A model generated the notes under the pieces. The model had not been told where the DNA came from. It saw only the letters and a list, made by a program, of their open reading frames with translations, and did no database searches. Below, in pieces: positions 11,401-21,797 of a stretch of 64,000 nt of DNA. Source of the DNA: Cryphonectria parasitica EP155. Its lineage: Eukaryota > Ascomycota > Sordariomycetes > Diaporthales > Cryphonectriaceae. Made by a program: the position numbers and the translations under genes. Each line of letters starts with the position of its first letter. Within the stretch, counting starts at the first letter, position 1. The stretch is taken from positions 1,798,001-1,862,000 of the forward strand of contig NW_024468917.1 of the NCBI RefSeq assembly GCF_011745365.1, in the 5' to 3' direction.

Positions 11401-12884
11401 AATGCGGCTTCCTGGGATAAACTTGGATGATGACGATTACTTGGTCGCTTCGACGACGCCCAGGCATTGTTCCATCTCACACCTCAGCTATCTATATAGG
11501 TCTCGAATGGTTTCATTGACGCCTGAAACGCGTTAAATCGATCATTAGGTGCATGAAATAAGACATTCCATAGCTGTGATTAATGAATAAGAATGGATCT
11601 TGCTGTCATGCAATACATTGCTGTACCATACTTACCACGTTTCTGGCGGGGTGGCAATACGCTTCTTTCCTTCAAAGGAAAAAGCCAGTCATAAATGCTG
11701 TCATGATAGTCCCCATCAATCTATCCAACAGGGTAAGGATCTGGAAGAGACTGAACATGAAAAAGTATATGGGGAAATCATGACTAAATAAGCAGGTCTC
11801 CCTCTTCTTCTCTCCCCAATTTCTGCTTTTTTTTTCCCTCCTCAAGAGGTCATACCATGTCAACAGCTTAGTAAACCTCCCACCAGAAGGATGGCAAGGT
11901 TCTTGTCTGTTGACAGCAGCCAGACTTATTACTGGTTTATATAACAACTGGGGAGATTAAGACTATACTTGGTGGAGGGCGATCCACAGTCTACGTTTCA
12001 GCTACAATGTACCATAACACATGGCCCAATGTTAACGATAAACATTAAGAAACCACAAGTAATTAACCGCTGTCATGCGGCAACATCTGGGCGTACCAGA
12101 AAAGCAAAGTTCGTATTTCTCGGCTACAATCATCACTCCACTCGGCTCCCTACCGACCATGACATGCAGGTGGGTGCATCTACCTATAGTACATGAATAC
12201 TATAGTACATACCTTACAGTAGGTAATGACATAACCACGGCCTCATCTTGTATGTCATGCTCCGTCTTTTACCAAATTGTATTGACCGAGGATTCCTGGA
12301 CGCATACAAGTGCGCCCAGGCCGACTGCCGACATGCCGTGGTGAAATGGGGGTTTCTTCTACACCATCTGTGACGAATGATGGCCGTGGCCCACGGTTCT
12401 TTGCAGCTGCCTTAAACGGAAGGTCGTAGTAGGCAGCGCCTCTGGATACCTAGCCACAGGAGATCTGGCACCATGCCACGAGGAGCCAAGAAACCACGCT
12501 GAGTCGTCAGGCCCCTATCCACCTGAACCTGTCGCCTGTGACGACCGAGCCACGATACTAGCAGCAGACCTGCCGTTGCGGGTTGAGCTTGGCCCCACGT
12601 TTTTCTAGACCAAGGATGTGAAAAGGAAGTCCGACAGCATAACTGGCCCACCCGCGATTGTTCATCCCAGGTAGGTTACAATGAACACAAAGTTTTTGCC
12701 AATCACCTGTCCGGGCCCAACCGAGCTCGTCGCTCGGTGAAGCATGTTTGCCAAGACATATTTAAAGAGGACCCTTCTTGCGCAATAATGAATTTGAACT
12801 TTGGGTAGTTGAGACTCGAGAGCCACGGTCAACCATCACAGGGTGTTTTCTTCCTTCTTCTCTCTATCGCTAATAGCCACCAAG
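11401..12884. other. 1.5 kb spacer with RNase T2 promoter
   Basis: No supported gene. The left end is presumably the 3' UTR of the PQQ-repeat gene, and the right end is the RNase T2 promoter with a TATA-like box. Around 12180-12215 there is a run of palindromic words (CTATAGTACATG...ACTATAGTACATAC) of the dispersed spacer family. Confidence 0.5.
12758..12766 (+). promoter_or_regulatory. TATA-like box of the RNase T2 gene
   Basis: TATTTAAAG on the plus strand, about 125 bp before the ATG at 12885. Placement fits a fungal core promoter; function is inferred. Confidence 0.45.
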
Positions 12885-15312
12885 ATGGCCGCCCTCGTCT
12901 CTGCCCTGCTCGCCCTTGCGGCCGCCTCAGTGTCCAATGCTCGCAGCCCTGAGTCCATCTTTGGCCTGAAGTCGCGTCAGGCTACCTGCGCGACGAGCGT
13001 CGAGAGTTGCTCTGCCGCGGCTGACCTCGCCAGCACTTGCTGTGTGAACCGACCTGGTGGACAGCTTCTTCAGGTTCAGTTCTGGGATACGGATCCGTAT
13101 GTGAAATTTGGATTTCTATATGTCATCCTTCCCGCGCCCCCCAATTTTCTCGGACCCATGAGCCGGCATTTGTCTGTCGGTGACGAGTTTGGGCATTTTT
13201 TTTTCTCTTTACCCCCGTTTATCCATATTGGTGGTGCTTCGACTAACATCATAATAGGGTTGAAGGTTAGCTTCTTGCTTTCTTGAGGATTGTGCTATCT
13301 CCAAAGTGTTTCCATTTTGGATGGCCGTCGATATGGAGGACAATACTAATCAAGCTCTCCATAGGCCCTGCCAACTCTTGGGGTATTCACGGTCTCTGGC
13401 CCGATGATTGCGATGGCGATTACTCTGAGGATTGCGACACGTCCCGTGAGTACACGGACATCACCACGCTGATCGAGAAGTACGGAACCACCGAGCTGCT
13501 GGACTTTATGGAAACCTACTGGAACAGCAATGACGAGTCGAACGAGGATTTCTGGGAGAGCGAGTGGGCCGAGCACGGAACCTGCATCAGCACCCTGGAC
13601 CCGACTTGCTACACGGACTACGAGACTGGTATTGAGGCCGTCGATTTCTTCCAGATCGTCGTGAACCTGTTCCAGACCCTGGTATGTCCCACATGCATCT
13701 TGAGTGCATCTTCTCGCTACTCGATTTAGGCCAGGACTGTACTAACCACTCTGACTTTAGAACACATACGAGGTACGTCTTTTTTTTTTTTTGCGCATGA
13801 GACCGTGCGATTCTACGACGAGCCTAGGCCAGAATCTCGGCACCGCTGAGAAATTCACATGACAATTAGTCGCTGTGAGCTAAACTCGCAAAATGATGTA
13901 CTAATGGATGACCAATAGACCCTTTACGCAGCGGGCATTGTTCCATCCAACTCTGCCACATACACGCTGTCCGAGATCAACGCTGCCATCTCGGCCCAGT
14001 TCGGTCAGGATCCCGTCCTCCTCTGCGACGATGATACCATCTCCGAGATTTACTACGGTTTCTACGTCAATGGCCCTCTGCTGAACCAGGACTTTGTTCC
14101 TGCTGCTGTTGTTGGCGAGGACTCAACTTGCCCTAGCAGGTCAGTTTTGAGCAACCCACTCTCATGCCCTTGCATGCCACGAAGAAATGATCAGAGCTGT
14201 CATATGCTGACTATTATGATGCTAGTGGAATCAAGTACCCCGTCAAGTCGGGTGCGACGACCACCGTGGCTACAACGAGTAAGTCTCTCCGTTGGAATCA
14301 AGACTGGATGTCTTCAAGCATAGCACGCCTTCTGTTGGGAATTTTAAAATCGTTCTGGGACGCGACACCATCGCTTATAATGCTCACTTGCCGGGTGAGC
14401 TCCTAAGCTCAGAAAAAAACAGATTTGACTGACACACAATTCTCTTGCTAGCCCCTACCACCACTGCCACTTCGGTGCCGCTGCCCACCACTGGGACTGT
14501 ACGTATCCAGCCTGCTGTTTTCTTCTCTCTTGCGTAACATGAATTGGTACTTACCTTGGGCAACAACAGGTCACTACTACAAGCGCTGCCACTACCAGCA
14601 CGTCGACTAGCCGAAAGTAAGTTTTCATTCTGTCTCTCAAATGTGTTCCTGGGCAGCTGCCCAGCGACGCCATGAGGGCGACCATTCCAAATACACAGAT
14701 GCAGAGGTCTAAAACCCTTCCCCGTTCAGGATCACCCTGCCCGGCAAGACCACCACTGCGACCGCGACGACGACCTCGTCCTCGAGCAGTGCCACTGGCA
14801 GCACCGTTTCGGGAGATGGATACTGGTACGCGTACTATGACGGCGAGAAGAACGGCTGCCTGATCAGCGAGGGATACTGGTACACGACAGGCACTTGTGC
14901 GACTTACGAAGCTACCACCTCTGGTGCGTTGTGAACCCCACCATGCCTGGGTCGGGGAGAGCACTCATAATCCTGCTTCGCCGAGTACTTATTAACATGT
15001 CATCACAGGTGACGGTTTCACCATGACCTCTTCCAAGGGCACCTGTGGAGTCAGCGACAATGAGCTGGGTTGCGCCTCCGGCGTTTCCTCGACCACCTTC
15101 ACTGTGAGTACCGTTGCATTACCCTTACCCATTCCTCAAACTTTTGAGCTGGACTGACTGGTACATTCTCCCCTCAGGTGATCGATGGCTACCTTGCGTA
15201 CGACGGTACCACAACTTTCTACTCCAACGAGATCCCTACTGGTGATGACGAGGCCTATATCTGGACCGACTACGGCGATTATGAGGTTACCTTCCAGTGG
15301 TATGCTCTGTAA
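12885..15312 (+). CDS. Ribonuclease T2 with C-terminal extension (Rny1-like)
   Basis: Secreted or vacuolar endoribonuclease cleaving RNA through 2',3'-cyclic phosphates. My model has 11 exons: 12885-13096, 13258-13265, 13365-13681, 13761-13772, 13919-14139, 14226-14278, 14452-14498, 14570-14616, 14730-14923, 15009-15103 and 15178-15312. It gives 446 residues with every phase consistent. Exons 2 and 4 are micro-exons of 8 and 12 nt. The signal peptide is MAALVSALLALAAASVSNA. Both catalytic boxes are intact: SWGIHGLWPDDCDG (CAS I) and ESEWAEHGTC (CAS II). After the catalytic domain come a Thr/Ser-rich linker of about 60 residues and a C-terminal domain starting DGYWYAYYDGEKNGCLISEG, as in fungal Rny1-like enzymes where it may bind cell wall or membrane. 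The ATG at 12885 follows a TATA-like box. Confidence 0.9.
13258..13265 (+). other. 8-nt micro-exon of the RNase T2 gene
   Basis: The octamer GGTTGAAG lies between an acceptor ending AATAG and the donor GTTAGC. Including it joins ...WDTDP to GPANSWGIHG as DP-V-E-G-P in frame. Skipping it breaks the phase (2 nt carried in, GC carried out). The inference is strong but needs RNA evidence. Confidence 0.75.
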
Positions 15313-16006
15313 AATGACACGACATCTTCAATCACTTGTTCCAGAGTTTATGGATTCAGCCTGGGAGCTGAGCTTCGGTGAATTGTCGCCGCGAAAAGAG
15401 GCAACGCAGGGCCAGGTTGAGTCTAAGTATATATACTTGCATACGTAGTAGATATTGATCATAAAATCAGAATACATGGAATTATTGTCCAGTCCGCTTC
15501 GCTAGTCAGATTGAGTACAAGAGAAATCTAGAGACGGCTTGATCATCGTCTGAGCAATGAAGACCAACGTCTCTTATGCAACAATGTCGATCAAATTGCT
15601 GTAGCATTCCTTACAGGAATATAGAGCGCATGTTAAAAGCTCGACCTCATGATAACTCTTGAGAGAAGAAGAAAGGAAGAGATAGAAACTTAATCACTGC
15701 CTAGGTGACGTCAGGCTTTGCAGGCCAGCACATACAGTACCATAGTAGGTACTCCAGGCGTGCCAGTTGGTGGTTTAAGGGTCTCGAGGGAGCATCCGGC
15801 GCTAGTGGACAAGTCGGGTGCCCCTGTAAATGAGAGACACCAGGCCCTGAAATCTAGTGACATCACGACTCAGGCTTTCTCGTCTTCGAACGTTACAAAA
15901 CCCAAAATCGAGACCTGCCCACCGAAGGTCACCTCACGACCTGAGCCTGCGGCGTTAGTTCTTCATCTTTAACCCTCGTTTCAAACAACAGGACTACTTT
16001 TTCTGC
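15313..16006. other. Spacer, RNase T2 3' side and glycosylase promoter
   Basis: About 690 bp with no supported gene. A spacer word TACCATAGTAGGTACT sits near 15738-15753. The 150 bp before the ATG at 16007 should hold the glycosylase promoter; no TATA box is obvious. Confidence 0.5.
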
Positions 16007-17161
16007 ATGATCCGCAGCATTATGGCCAGAAGTACCCGCGCAGCAGCCAGCACGGCACCAACAAGAACGATTCCACGGCGAGCAGTCCGAACAAAAGCCG
16101 AGGCGCAGTCGTCATCACCTCAGGTCAAAAACGAACCACAGGACGCACCAAGGACAACACCTCGCAAGCGCGCAGCACCCAGAGGAGCCGAGGATGAGAC
16201 CCCCAAGAGACTCAAGACGGAGCCAGATGTGTCTCCATCGCCAGACGGCAAACACAGCGCCAGCAGGCAGAAGACGAAGACGAAGAAGGTGAAGAAGGAA
16301 ACCTCGAGCGCCACCGACCTGAAGGACAGGAAGCTCAAGGCCTACGCCGCCTACGCCAACGCCTCGCCCTTCCCAGACTTTGCCCACCCCACACCCGAAG
16401 AGTGCAAGCTCGCGCACAGGATCCTGGCCTCGCTCCACGGCGAGCGCAAGCGCCCCGAGCAGGTAGTGGCACCCTCGGAGCGCGCCGGCTGTGGCGACTC
16501 GCCGTCTGTGCTGGATGCTCTGGTGCGTACGATCCTGTCGCAGAACACGAGCGACAAGAACAGCACCCGCGCCAAGCAGAGTATGGACAAGGCCTACGGG
16601 CGCAGCGACAAGTGGGAGGCCATTGTCGAGGGCGGGCGCGACAGGCTGCAGGAGGCGATTCGGTGTGGTGGGCTGAGCGCTGTCAAGAGTAAAGTCATCA
16701 TTAGCATCCTGGAGCAGGTCCACGCGCGCTACGGGTGCTACAGCCTGGACCACCTGCACGATGCGACGAGCGAGGAGGCCATGACGGAGATGCTGAGTTT
16801 CCAGGGCGTGGGACCCAAGACGGCGAGCTGTGTATTACTGTTCTGTCTGCGTAGGGAGAGCTTTGCGGTCGACACACATGTGCACCGCATCACGGGTCTG
16901 CTGGGGTGGAGACCTGCCAAGGCGAGTCGCGATGAGACACATCAACACCTAGACGCGAGGATTCCGGACGAGGATAAGTTTGGGCTGCATATCCTGTTGG
17001 TGAACCATGGGAAAAAGTGTGAAGAATGTAAGGCAGGTGGGAAGAGTGTAGGCAATTGTGAGCTGAGAAAAGCTTTCAGGAAGAGCAAGTTGCAGGGGGA
17101 GGCTGGACAGGATGTGAAGAAGGAGGAGGAGGCCGCTGTCAAGGACGAGTATTCTGACTAA
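16007..17161 (+). CDS. HhH-GPD DNA glycosylase, endonuclease III-like, nuclear
   Basis: Base-excision-repair glycosylase or AP-lyase homologue, intron-free, 384 residues. The first 110 residues are basic and disordered, with likely nuclear signals (PRKRAAP, KTKTKKVKK). The fold starts near residue 120. The helix-hairpin-helix is LSFQGVGPKTASCVLL, carrying the Lys at the place of the catalytic Lys of Nth, and AVDTHVHRI carries the conserved catalytic Asp. LDALVRTILSQNTSDKNS is the usual first helical motif. The region that holds the four-cysteine iron-sulfur loop in Nth reads HGKKCEECKAGGKSVGNCELRKAF, with three cysteines in different spacing, so a 4Fe-4S cluster is doubtful. An in-frame Met at residue 6 is an alternative start. 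Stops of this gene and of the next (minus strand) are 46 bp apart. Confidence 0.85.
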   Translation: MIRSIMARSTRAAASTAPTRTIPRRAVRTKAEAQSSSPQVKNEPQDAPRTTPRKRAAPRGAEDETPKRLKTEPDVSPSPDGKHSASRQKTKTKKVKKETSSATDLKDRKLKAYAAYANASPFPDFAHPTPEECKLAHRILASLHGERKRPEQVVAPSERAGCGDSPSVLDALVRTILSQNTSDKNSTRAKQSMDKAYGRSDKWEAIVEGGRDRLQEAIRCGGLSAVKSKVIISILEQVHARYGCYSLDHLHDATSEEAMTEMLSFQGVGPKTASCVLLFCLRRESFAVDTHVHRITGLLGWRPAKASRDETHQHLDARIPDEDKFGLHILLVNHGKKCEECKAGGKSVGNCELRKAFRKSKLQGEAGQDVKKEEEAAVKDEYSD

Positions 17162-17207
17162 AAGGACGCGCTTTCTCGCTGTTCAAGCTGAAACAAGAAC
17201 TCCTCGC

Positions 17208-18676
17208 TCACAGACCTGCTTCTTCCCTCTGCTTGGCATATAAAGAATCAATATCTTCTTCCCAGATCCATCTCATCCGACTCTGCAACCTCTCAACCAC
17301 AATTGGCTCAGCCTCTTCAAAGGGCAAATCGATCAGATCGGGCGACTCGAATTCATATAGCGCGCCAGCCTGCCGGCTCGTCGTCACCACTCTCTGCGCC
17401 CTGGGCAACCGGATCCGCTGATACAGACCCATCCACGCTTCGAGAGGCGCCCTGCGCCCACCTGTCATCCATTCTGCCAGCGCCTTGGAGACGATGTACC
17501 CATCCTCGACGGCCTGCCCAGCCCCAGCACCCTGATGCGGCGTGGTGGCGTGGCATGCGTCGCCCACCAGCGCGACCTTGCCCTCGAGAAAATGCCACTG
17601 GGAGACCGGCTCGTGGTCGTTGATCCTCCACTTGGAAGGCCTGTCCGGCATCAGACGGATCACCCCCTGCACCGTCTCCTCGCAGTCCTTGAAGTCTTCC
17701 TCCAGCTCGCTCCGGTCGCACGTGCTGGTCCAGCTCTCCCGCAGGTCCGGGATCTCCTCCTCGCGCTTCGAGATGAAGGCGACAACGTTGAGAGACTTGG
17801 TCCTGCTGATGGGGAACACCAGGAAGTGTTTGTGGCGCGCGAGCCAGATCACCGCGTAGTTAATGTCTCCAGAAGACGACCGGCCAGGCCACGTGTCGTG
17901 GGGCAGCTGAGAGATGGGCACGACGCCGCGGTAGGCGATTTTGCCGCTGTACAGAGCCTTTCCTGTGATGAATTGCTTGCGGACTTCAGAATGGATGCCG
18001 TCGCTGCCGATGAGGAGGTCTGCCTCGGCGGTTGTCTCGTCTGCGAAGGTGATGAGGACGCCTTTCTCGCCTAAGTCCTGTATAGTTTACTTGTCCAGCG
18101 TCAGCCAGTGGGAGGACTTGCAAAACAGACCATAAGAGAATAAGTGGAAATAGAAGGACGAAAAGATCAGAATCCATTCTTGCAGAACAAACAGCACATA
18201 CATACCTTGCAAGATGCAAATCTCTTCTTCGTGTGCAACTTCGCGACGCCTCTTTCCCTGATCTTTTCCAACAGGATCTCGAGAAACTCACTCCGTGCCA
18301 TCGAGCTCGGCCGCACCGGATCGTCCTTGTTCACTGGAGTGTCCACATGCGTGATCCGCCTGCCATTATCCCACCTTACAAAAGTGAACCAGCTGTTATC
18401 TGGACGTCCCTGGATTGATCTCATGGCCTCGCCGACGCCAGGGATCTTGTGCATCAACTTCGCGGCATTGATGCCGATGCCGACACCCGCCCCAATCTCG
18501 CGGTACTCGGCGGCTTGTTCGTATACATCGATTGAGATGGTATGGGGATCAGGTTGGACGGTCCGGCAGAAGTGGTCGAGGAAGAGGGCGGTTGTGAGAC
18601 CGCCTATGGCACCGCCCACGATGGCGATGCGGAAGGGAGCCTGTGAGGTGTTCATTGGTGGGGGGTTTCCGTTCAT
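17208..18676 (-). CDS. FAD-dependent monooxygenase, salicylate hydroxylase type
   Basis: Class A flavin monooxygenase using NAD(P)H and O2 to hydroxylate a small aromatic or related substrate. Two exons, 18676-18206 and 18077-17208, give 446 residues; the intron has donor GTATGT and acceptor ACAG. Motifs in order: N-terminal FAD dinucleotide fold AIVGGAIGGLTTAL, the DG motif LIGSDGIHSEVRKQ (NAD(P)H side), and the GD motif VALVGDACHATTPHQGAGAG contacting FAD ribityl phosphate. The length is normal for the group. The glycosylase gene converges on it; the Gfa gene lies downstream of its promoter side on the other strand. No cluster partner points to the substrate, so salicylate is only the nearest family name. 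Confidence 0.87.
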
Positions 18677-19777
18677 GTTGTTGATAGAGTAAATACTCAG
18701 ACAAAATCTTTTTTATAGATAAAATGGTGTTCAAAATTCTTCACAAACTGTGGAATATATCTTCTTTCATAGTGGCAAAAGAATGTACACAATCTACATG
18801 TACGTCGCCACGGCGTTGATGGCGGATGGCATCATAGAGGCTTGGGAGGAGCCTCAACACTAACAAACTATTCATCAGCAAAGTACTACCCCACATGCGC
18901 CAGGCGATATCAGGCCGTAATGATTAGTTTCCGTTGCACGGCCGGAGACGCAACGCGGCAATGCTGACCGAGGAGCGTGCCCGACCCCAAGCATGTTAGG
19001 TTGACGTCGAGCCCTGAGACAGCTGCGTCACACAATATGAGGAGCTCTGGAAGCCGATCTCTCTTGACTGGCAGTGATAAATCAAAGAAAGGGGAAGCTT
19101 GCTGTAAGGATTATAGATGTCCAGTGGCGATGCACGTTACAAAGGTCTCCAGTCTTCAAACGTGTTGGATGAACTCCTTCTCACAGCCACTAAATCTACC
19201 AGACTCGTTGTTCACGCAGAAAGAAGTCCCACTGCCCAGAACTGATCGTGTGCTTCGAAGTATGCGTCCATCACTTCATTCTCATCGTTCTGGGCCAATA
19301 TCTGATTACCGTTCAACGAGCTGCAGGGTGTTAACCCCATGATACTCCTCCAACGATCTCAACATTTCAGTCATTTGTTATTTAATTAATGTGTCAGCAT
19401 ACACTCAAGTTATTGCAATTATCCCAGAGTGACAGATCGACATCTCCTCACCCCGCCAAAAGGGAGTGATTCGGCAATCGGCAAGATGATCAAGACGATG
19501 CGTTGCAGGACGGCCAGAGTGGAGATGGCTGGGCTCTTGGAGATATGAGGAGTGTGTTCAGTCATTCGTCGATCCATCTATAGGGCTTACCTTTCGTGGC
19601 TGAGGGGCACACAAACCTTCTCCTCCTTTTTAAGACGCAATCACTGCCCTGCAGGTGGATTGAGGGGATCCTTCTCAAGTATCTCGAGTCTGCCCACCAT
19701 CCTTCTCGGGTCATTTGAACATCCCCATTTCATATTGAGAAACGAAAAGAAAAGAAAAAACAAGCAAGCATTGAAAA
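18677..19777. other. 1.1 kb divergent spacer, monooxygenase and Gfa promoters
   Basis: No supported gene. The ORF at 18977-19342 begins with GTG, has no domain and looks random. The stretch carries promoters for the monooxygenase (leftward) and the Gfa-type gene (rightward). An A-rich leader (19735-19777) precedes the Gfa ATG. Confidence 0.5.
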
Positions 19778-20341
19778 ATGGCGCCCTCTCTTCATCCACT
19801 TATTGACAATGGCCTCACCAAGGGCAACGCCAATTTCTCCGGCGGCAAACTCTACTGCAAATGCTCCAGCATCCCGGTGGAAGTCACCCTCTCCTCCAAC
19901 GTCGCGCACAACCACGCCTGCGGGTGCAGCAAATGCTGGAAGCCCCAGGGTGCCCTCTTCAGCGTCGTGGGCGTCGTCCCGCGCGACAAGGTCAAAGTCA
20001 CCGCCGGGCAGAACAAACTGCACATCGTAGACAAGAACGCGGTCATTCAGCGCCACGCCTGCCAGGTGTGCGGGGTGCACATGTTTGGCCGCATCGAGAC
20101 CGACCACCTGTTCAAGGGGCTCGACTTTGTGCATGTCGAGCTGTCCAGGGAGACAGGATGGCAGGAGCCGCAGTTCGCAGCGTTTGTGAGCTCTATTATC
20201 GAGCAGGGGTTTGATCCCGACAAGATGGGCGAGGTGCGTGGTGCGCTGGAGAAGAAGGGACTGCCGACGTATGATGCGCTCTCGCCGCAGCTGATGGATC
20301 TTATTGCTACGTGGACGGCGAAAAAGGCGGGGAAGCTTTGA
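19778..20341 (+). CDS. S-(hydroxymethyl)glutathione synthase (Gfa family)
   Basis: Zinc protein that promotes condensation of formaldehyde with glutathione, feeding S-hydroxymethylglutathione dehydrogenase. Intron-free, 187 residues, the usual size for the fungal enzyme. Zinc ligands are visible: YCKC near residue 28, ACGCSKC near residue 49 and [13 protein letters not shown] near residue 97. The conserved C-terminal half [20 protein letters not shown] is as in fungal annotations of this enzyme. ATG at 19778 follows an A-rich leader. Whether the family truly catalyses the condensation in vivo has been debated; scavenging or sensing of formaldehyde is the safest role. Confidence 0.88.
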   Translation: MAPSLHPLIDNGLTKGNANFSGGKLYCKCSSIPVEVTLSSNVAHNHACGCSKCWKPQGALFSVVGVVPRDKVKVTAGQNKLHIVDKNAVIQRHACQVCGVHMFGRIETDHLFKGLDFVHVELSRETGWQEPQFAAFVSSIIEQGFDPDKMGEVRGALEKKGLPTYDALSPQLMDLIATWTAKKAGKL

Positions 20342-20807
20342 TTGCTTACAGAGGAGAAAACATCTTGGATCAAGAGCGCGAGTTTGGTGAGCAGAGAAGG
20401 ATGCTATCGAACGTTGAGAAGCGGAACCTCGGGTGGCTAGGAGTTCATTATCAATCATAACTAACACGCTTTGCCCGTCACCCATCTATCGTCTGCTAAA
20501 GTCACTTGCGTTTGCTGGCCAACGTCCATCCTCTCAGCACACAGAAGACAATTATCTCAGCAAATTCTCAAAGCCTCATGCCATTCTGAATCGAAGCTTC
20601 GGGTATATCGTGGAAGATGTGCTTCAACAGGAGTGGAGGACACAATTTTCTCGCCAAAGATCGTTGCATTACAACTGCTCATTTTCATCCAGTATGGATC
20701 AATTGAAATCGCTCGCTATCTATGCTTTATCGCAATGTGAAAGTATGCACCGCAAACTAAACCAATCTGTCACTTGATATACCACATCGCATAACTGCGA
20801 GTCGACA
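20342..20807. other. Convergent 3' spacer
   Basis: The 466 bp between two converging stop codons should contain both terminators. No gene is supported; the ORFs here are under 115 codons without recognisable features. Confidence 0.5.
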
Positions 20808-21797
20808 TTATCTCCTCTGCATAAGTGACAACCAGAAGTCCAAATCACTCTGCGTAGTCTCCAGTTCCTCCTGTCGTCGTGAAGATGACTCTCGAAGTTC
20901 TTCATCCTCACTCCGCCTGCGGTCATCTTGCTCCTCCGCGATGATGGTTTGCGTCTCGACCGTTGCCGGCGGCGGTTCCGCACCACCTACGAGGGACATG
21001 AAAAAGCTGATATCTTCCTTCACGACAGACATGGTCTCTCGGTGGTTGTATGGCACTTGCCGTGGCCTCTCGAACATTGAAGCCTCAGCGTCCTCCACCG
21101 TTATAGTCTCTGCAGCTGGGACCGTCTCGTTAGATGGGTCGTCCTTGGAGGCGTAAATGTCATAGTCTGGATCTGTGTTATGAGATTCTCTCCCAACCAT
21201 ATCCCTTGGTTCCTCGGTGATCCACTCTGGAGAATATTCAAGTCGATTCGTATCTGGAAACTCCGGCGGTGTCGGTGGTCTCTGGGCCTCTGTTGGTACG
21301 GACTTTTCCTCCTTGTTCGGACTCGAAGGTCTGCTGTAATCTGGCGTCCATGGCCTTCGGATCGCATGGTCGGGATCAAGTCCGATATGCACGGTCACTC
21401 TCGAGTCATCCATGCTGGCGAGTCCTCTGCTCAGGTCGGGTTGGGTCCTCTGCAGTAGCTCACGCTGTCGAATTGGTCCCTGCCCGTAAAGCTGAGTCTC
21501 AGGAACAGTTGCAGGCTCAGGTTTGGATATCCCTCGTTGGTTGTATGATCGAAAAGTCTCGTCGAACTCGCGTGTCATTCTCCACGAATTTGTATGCGCC
21601 TTCTTAGGTGGCTTGGGCCCCATGTACATAGATCGTGGCGGTGTCAAGTTTCGGGTCTGTAATGCCTGTTGAGAGATCGCAGGGGCAGCGGTGTTGAAAC
21701 GACGTGGCGCTGGTCCTGCGTCTCGCCGCCTAGATGGTGCAGTTGTGGGTGGCGGCCGAGACTGCGGCATGAGGTTCAGCGGTACCGAGATCTCCAT
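20808..21797 (-). CDS. Disordered hypothetical protein with repeated SL motif
   Basis: Single-exon frame of 329 residues with an ATG at 21797. I do not recognise a domain. The sequence is rich in Pro, Ser, Arg, Glu and Asp and should be largely disordered: a basic, Pro-rich N terminus, a Pro/Ser central part (TPDYSRPSSP, PPTPPEFP), an acidic stretch, then a Glu/Arg-rich C terminus. Two short hydrophobic islands look alike: EDISFFMSLVGG near residue 265 and DLDFWLSLMQRR at the extreme C terminus. Both have acidic-x-aromatic-aromatic-x-Ser-Leu and could be docking motifs. The clean 1 kb frame and sharp composition argue for a real gene; function is unknown. Confidence 0.6.
   Translation of the reverse strand: MEISVPLNLMPQSRPPPTTAPSRRRDAGPAPRRFNTAAPAISQQALQTRNLTPPRSMYMGPKPPKKAHTNSWRMTREFDETFRSYNQRGISKPEPATVPETQLYGQGPIRQRELLQRTQPDLSRGLASMDDSRVTVHIGLDPDHAIRRPWTPDYSRPSSPNKEEKSVPTEAQRPPTPPEFPDTNRLEYSPEWITEEPRDMVGRESHNTDPDYDIYASKDDPSNETVPAAETITVEDAEASMFERPRQVPYNHRETMSVVKEDISFFMSLVGGAEPPPATVETQTIIAEEQDDRRRSEDEELRESSSRRQEELETTQSDLDFWLSLMQRR

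Noticed and set aside
16115..16759. 214-codon minus-strand frame
   Set aside because: Antisense to the glycosylase gene; GC-rich shadow with no features.
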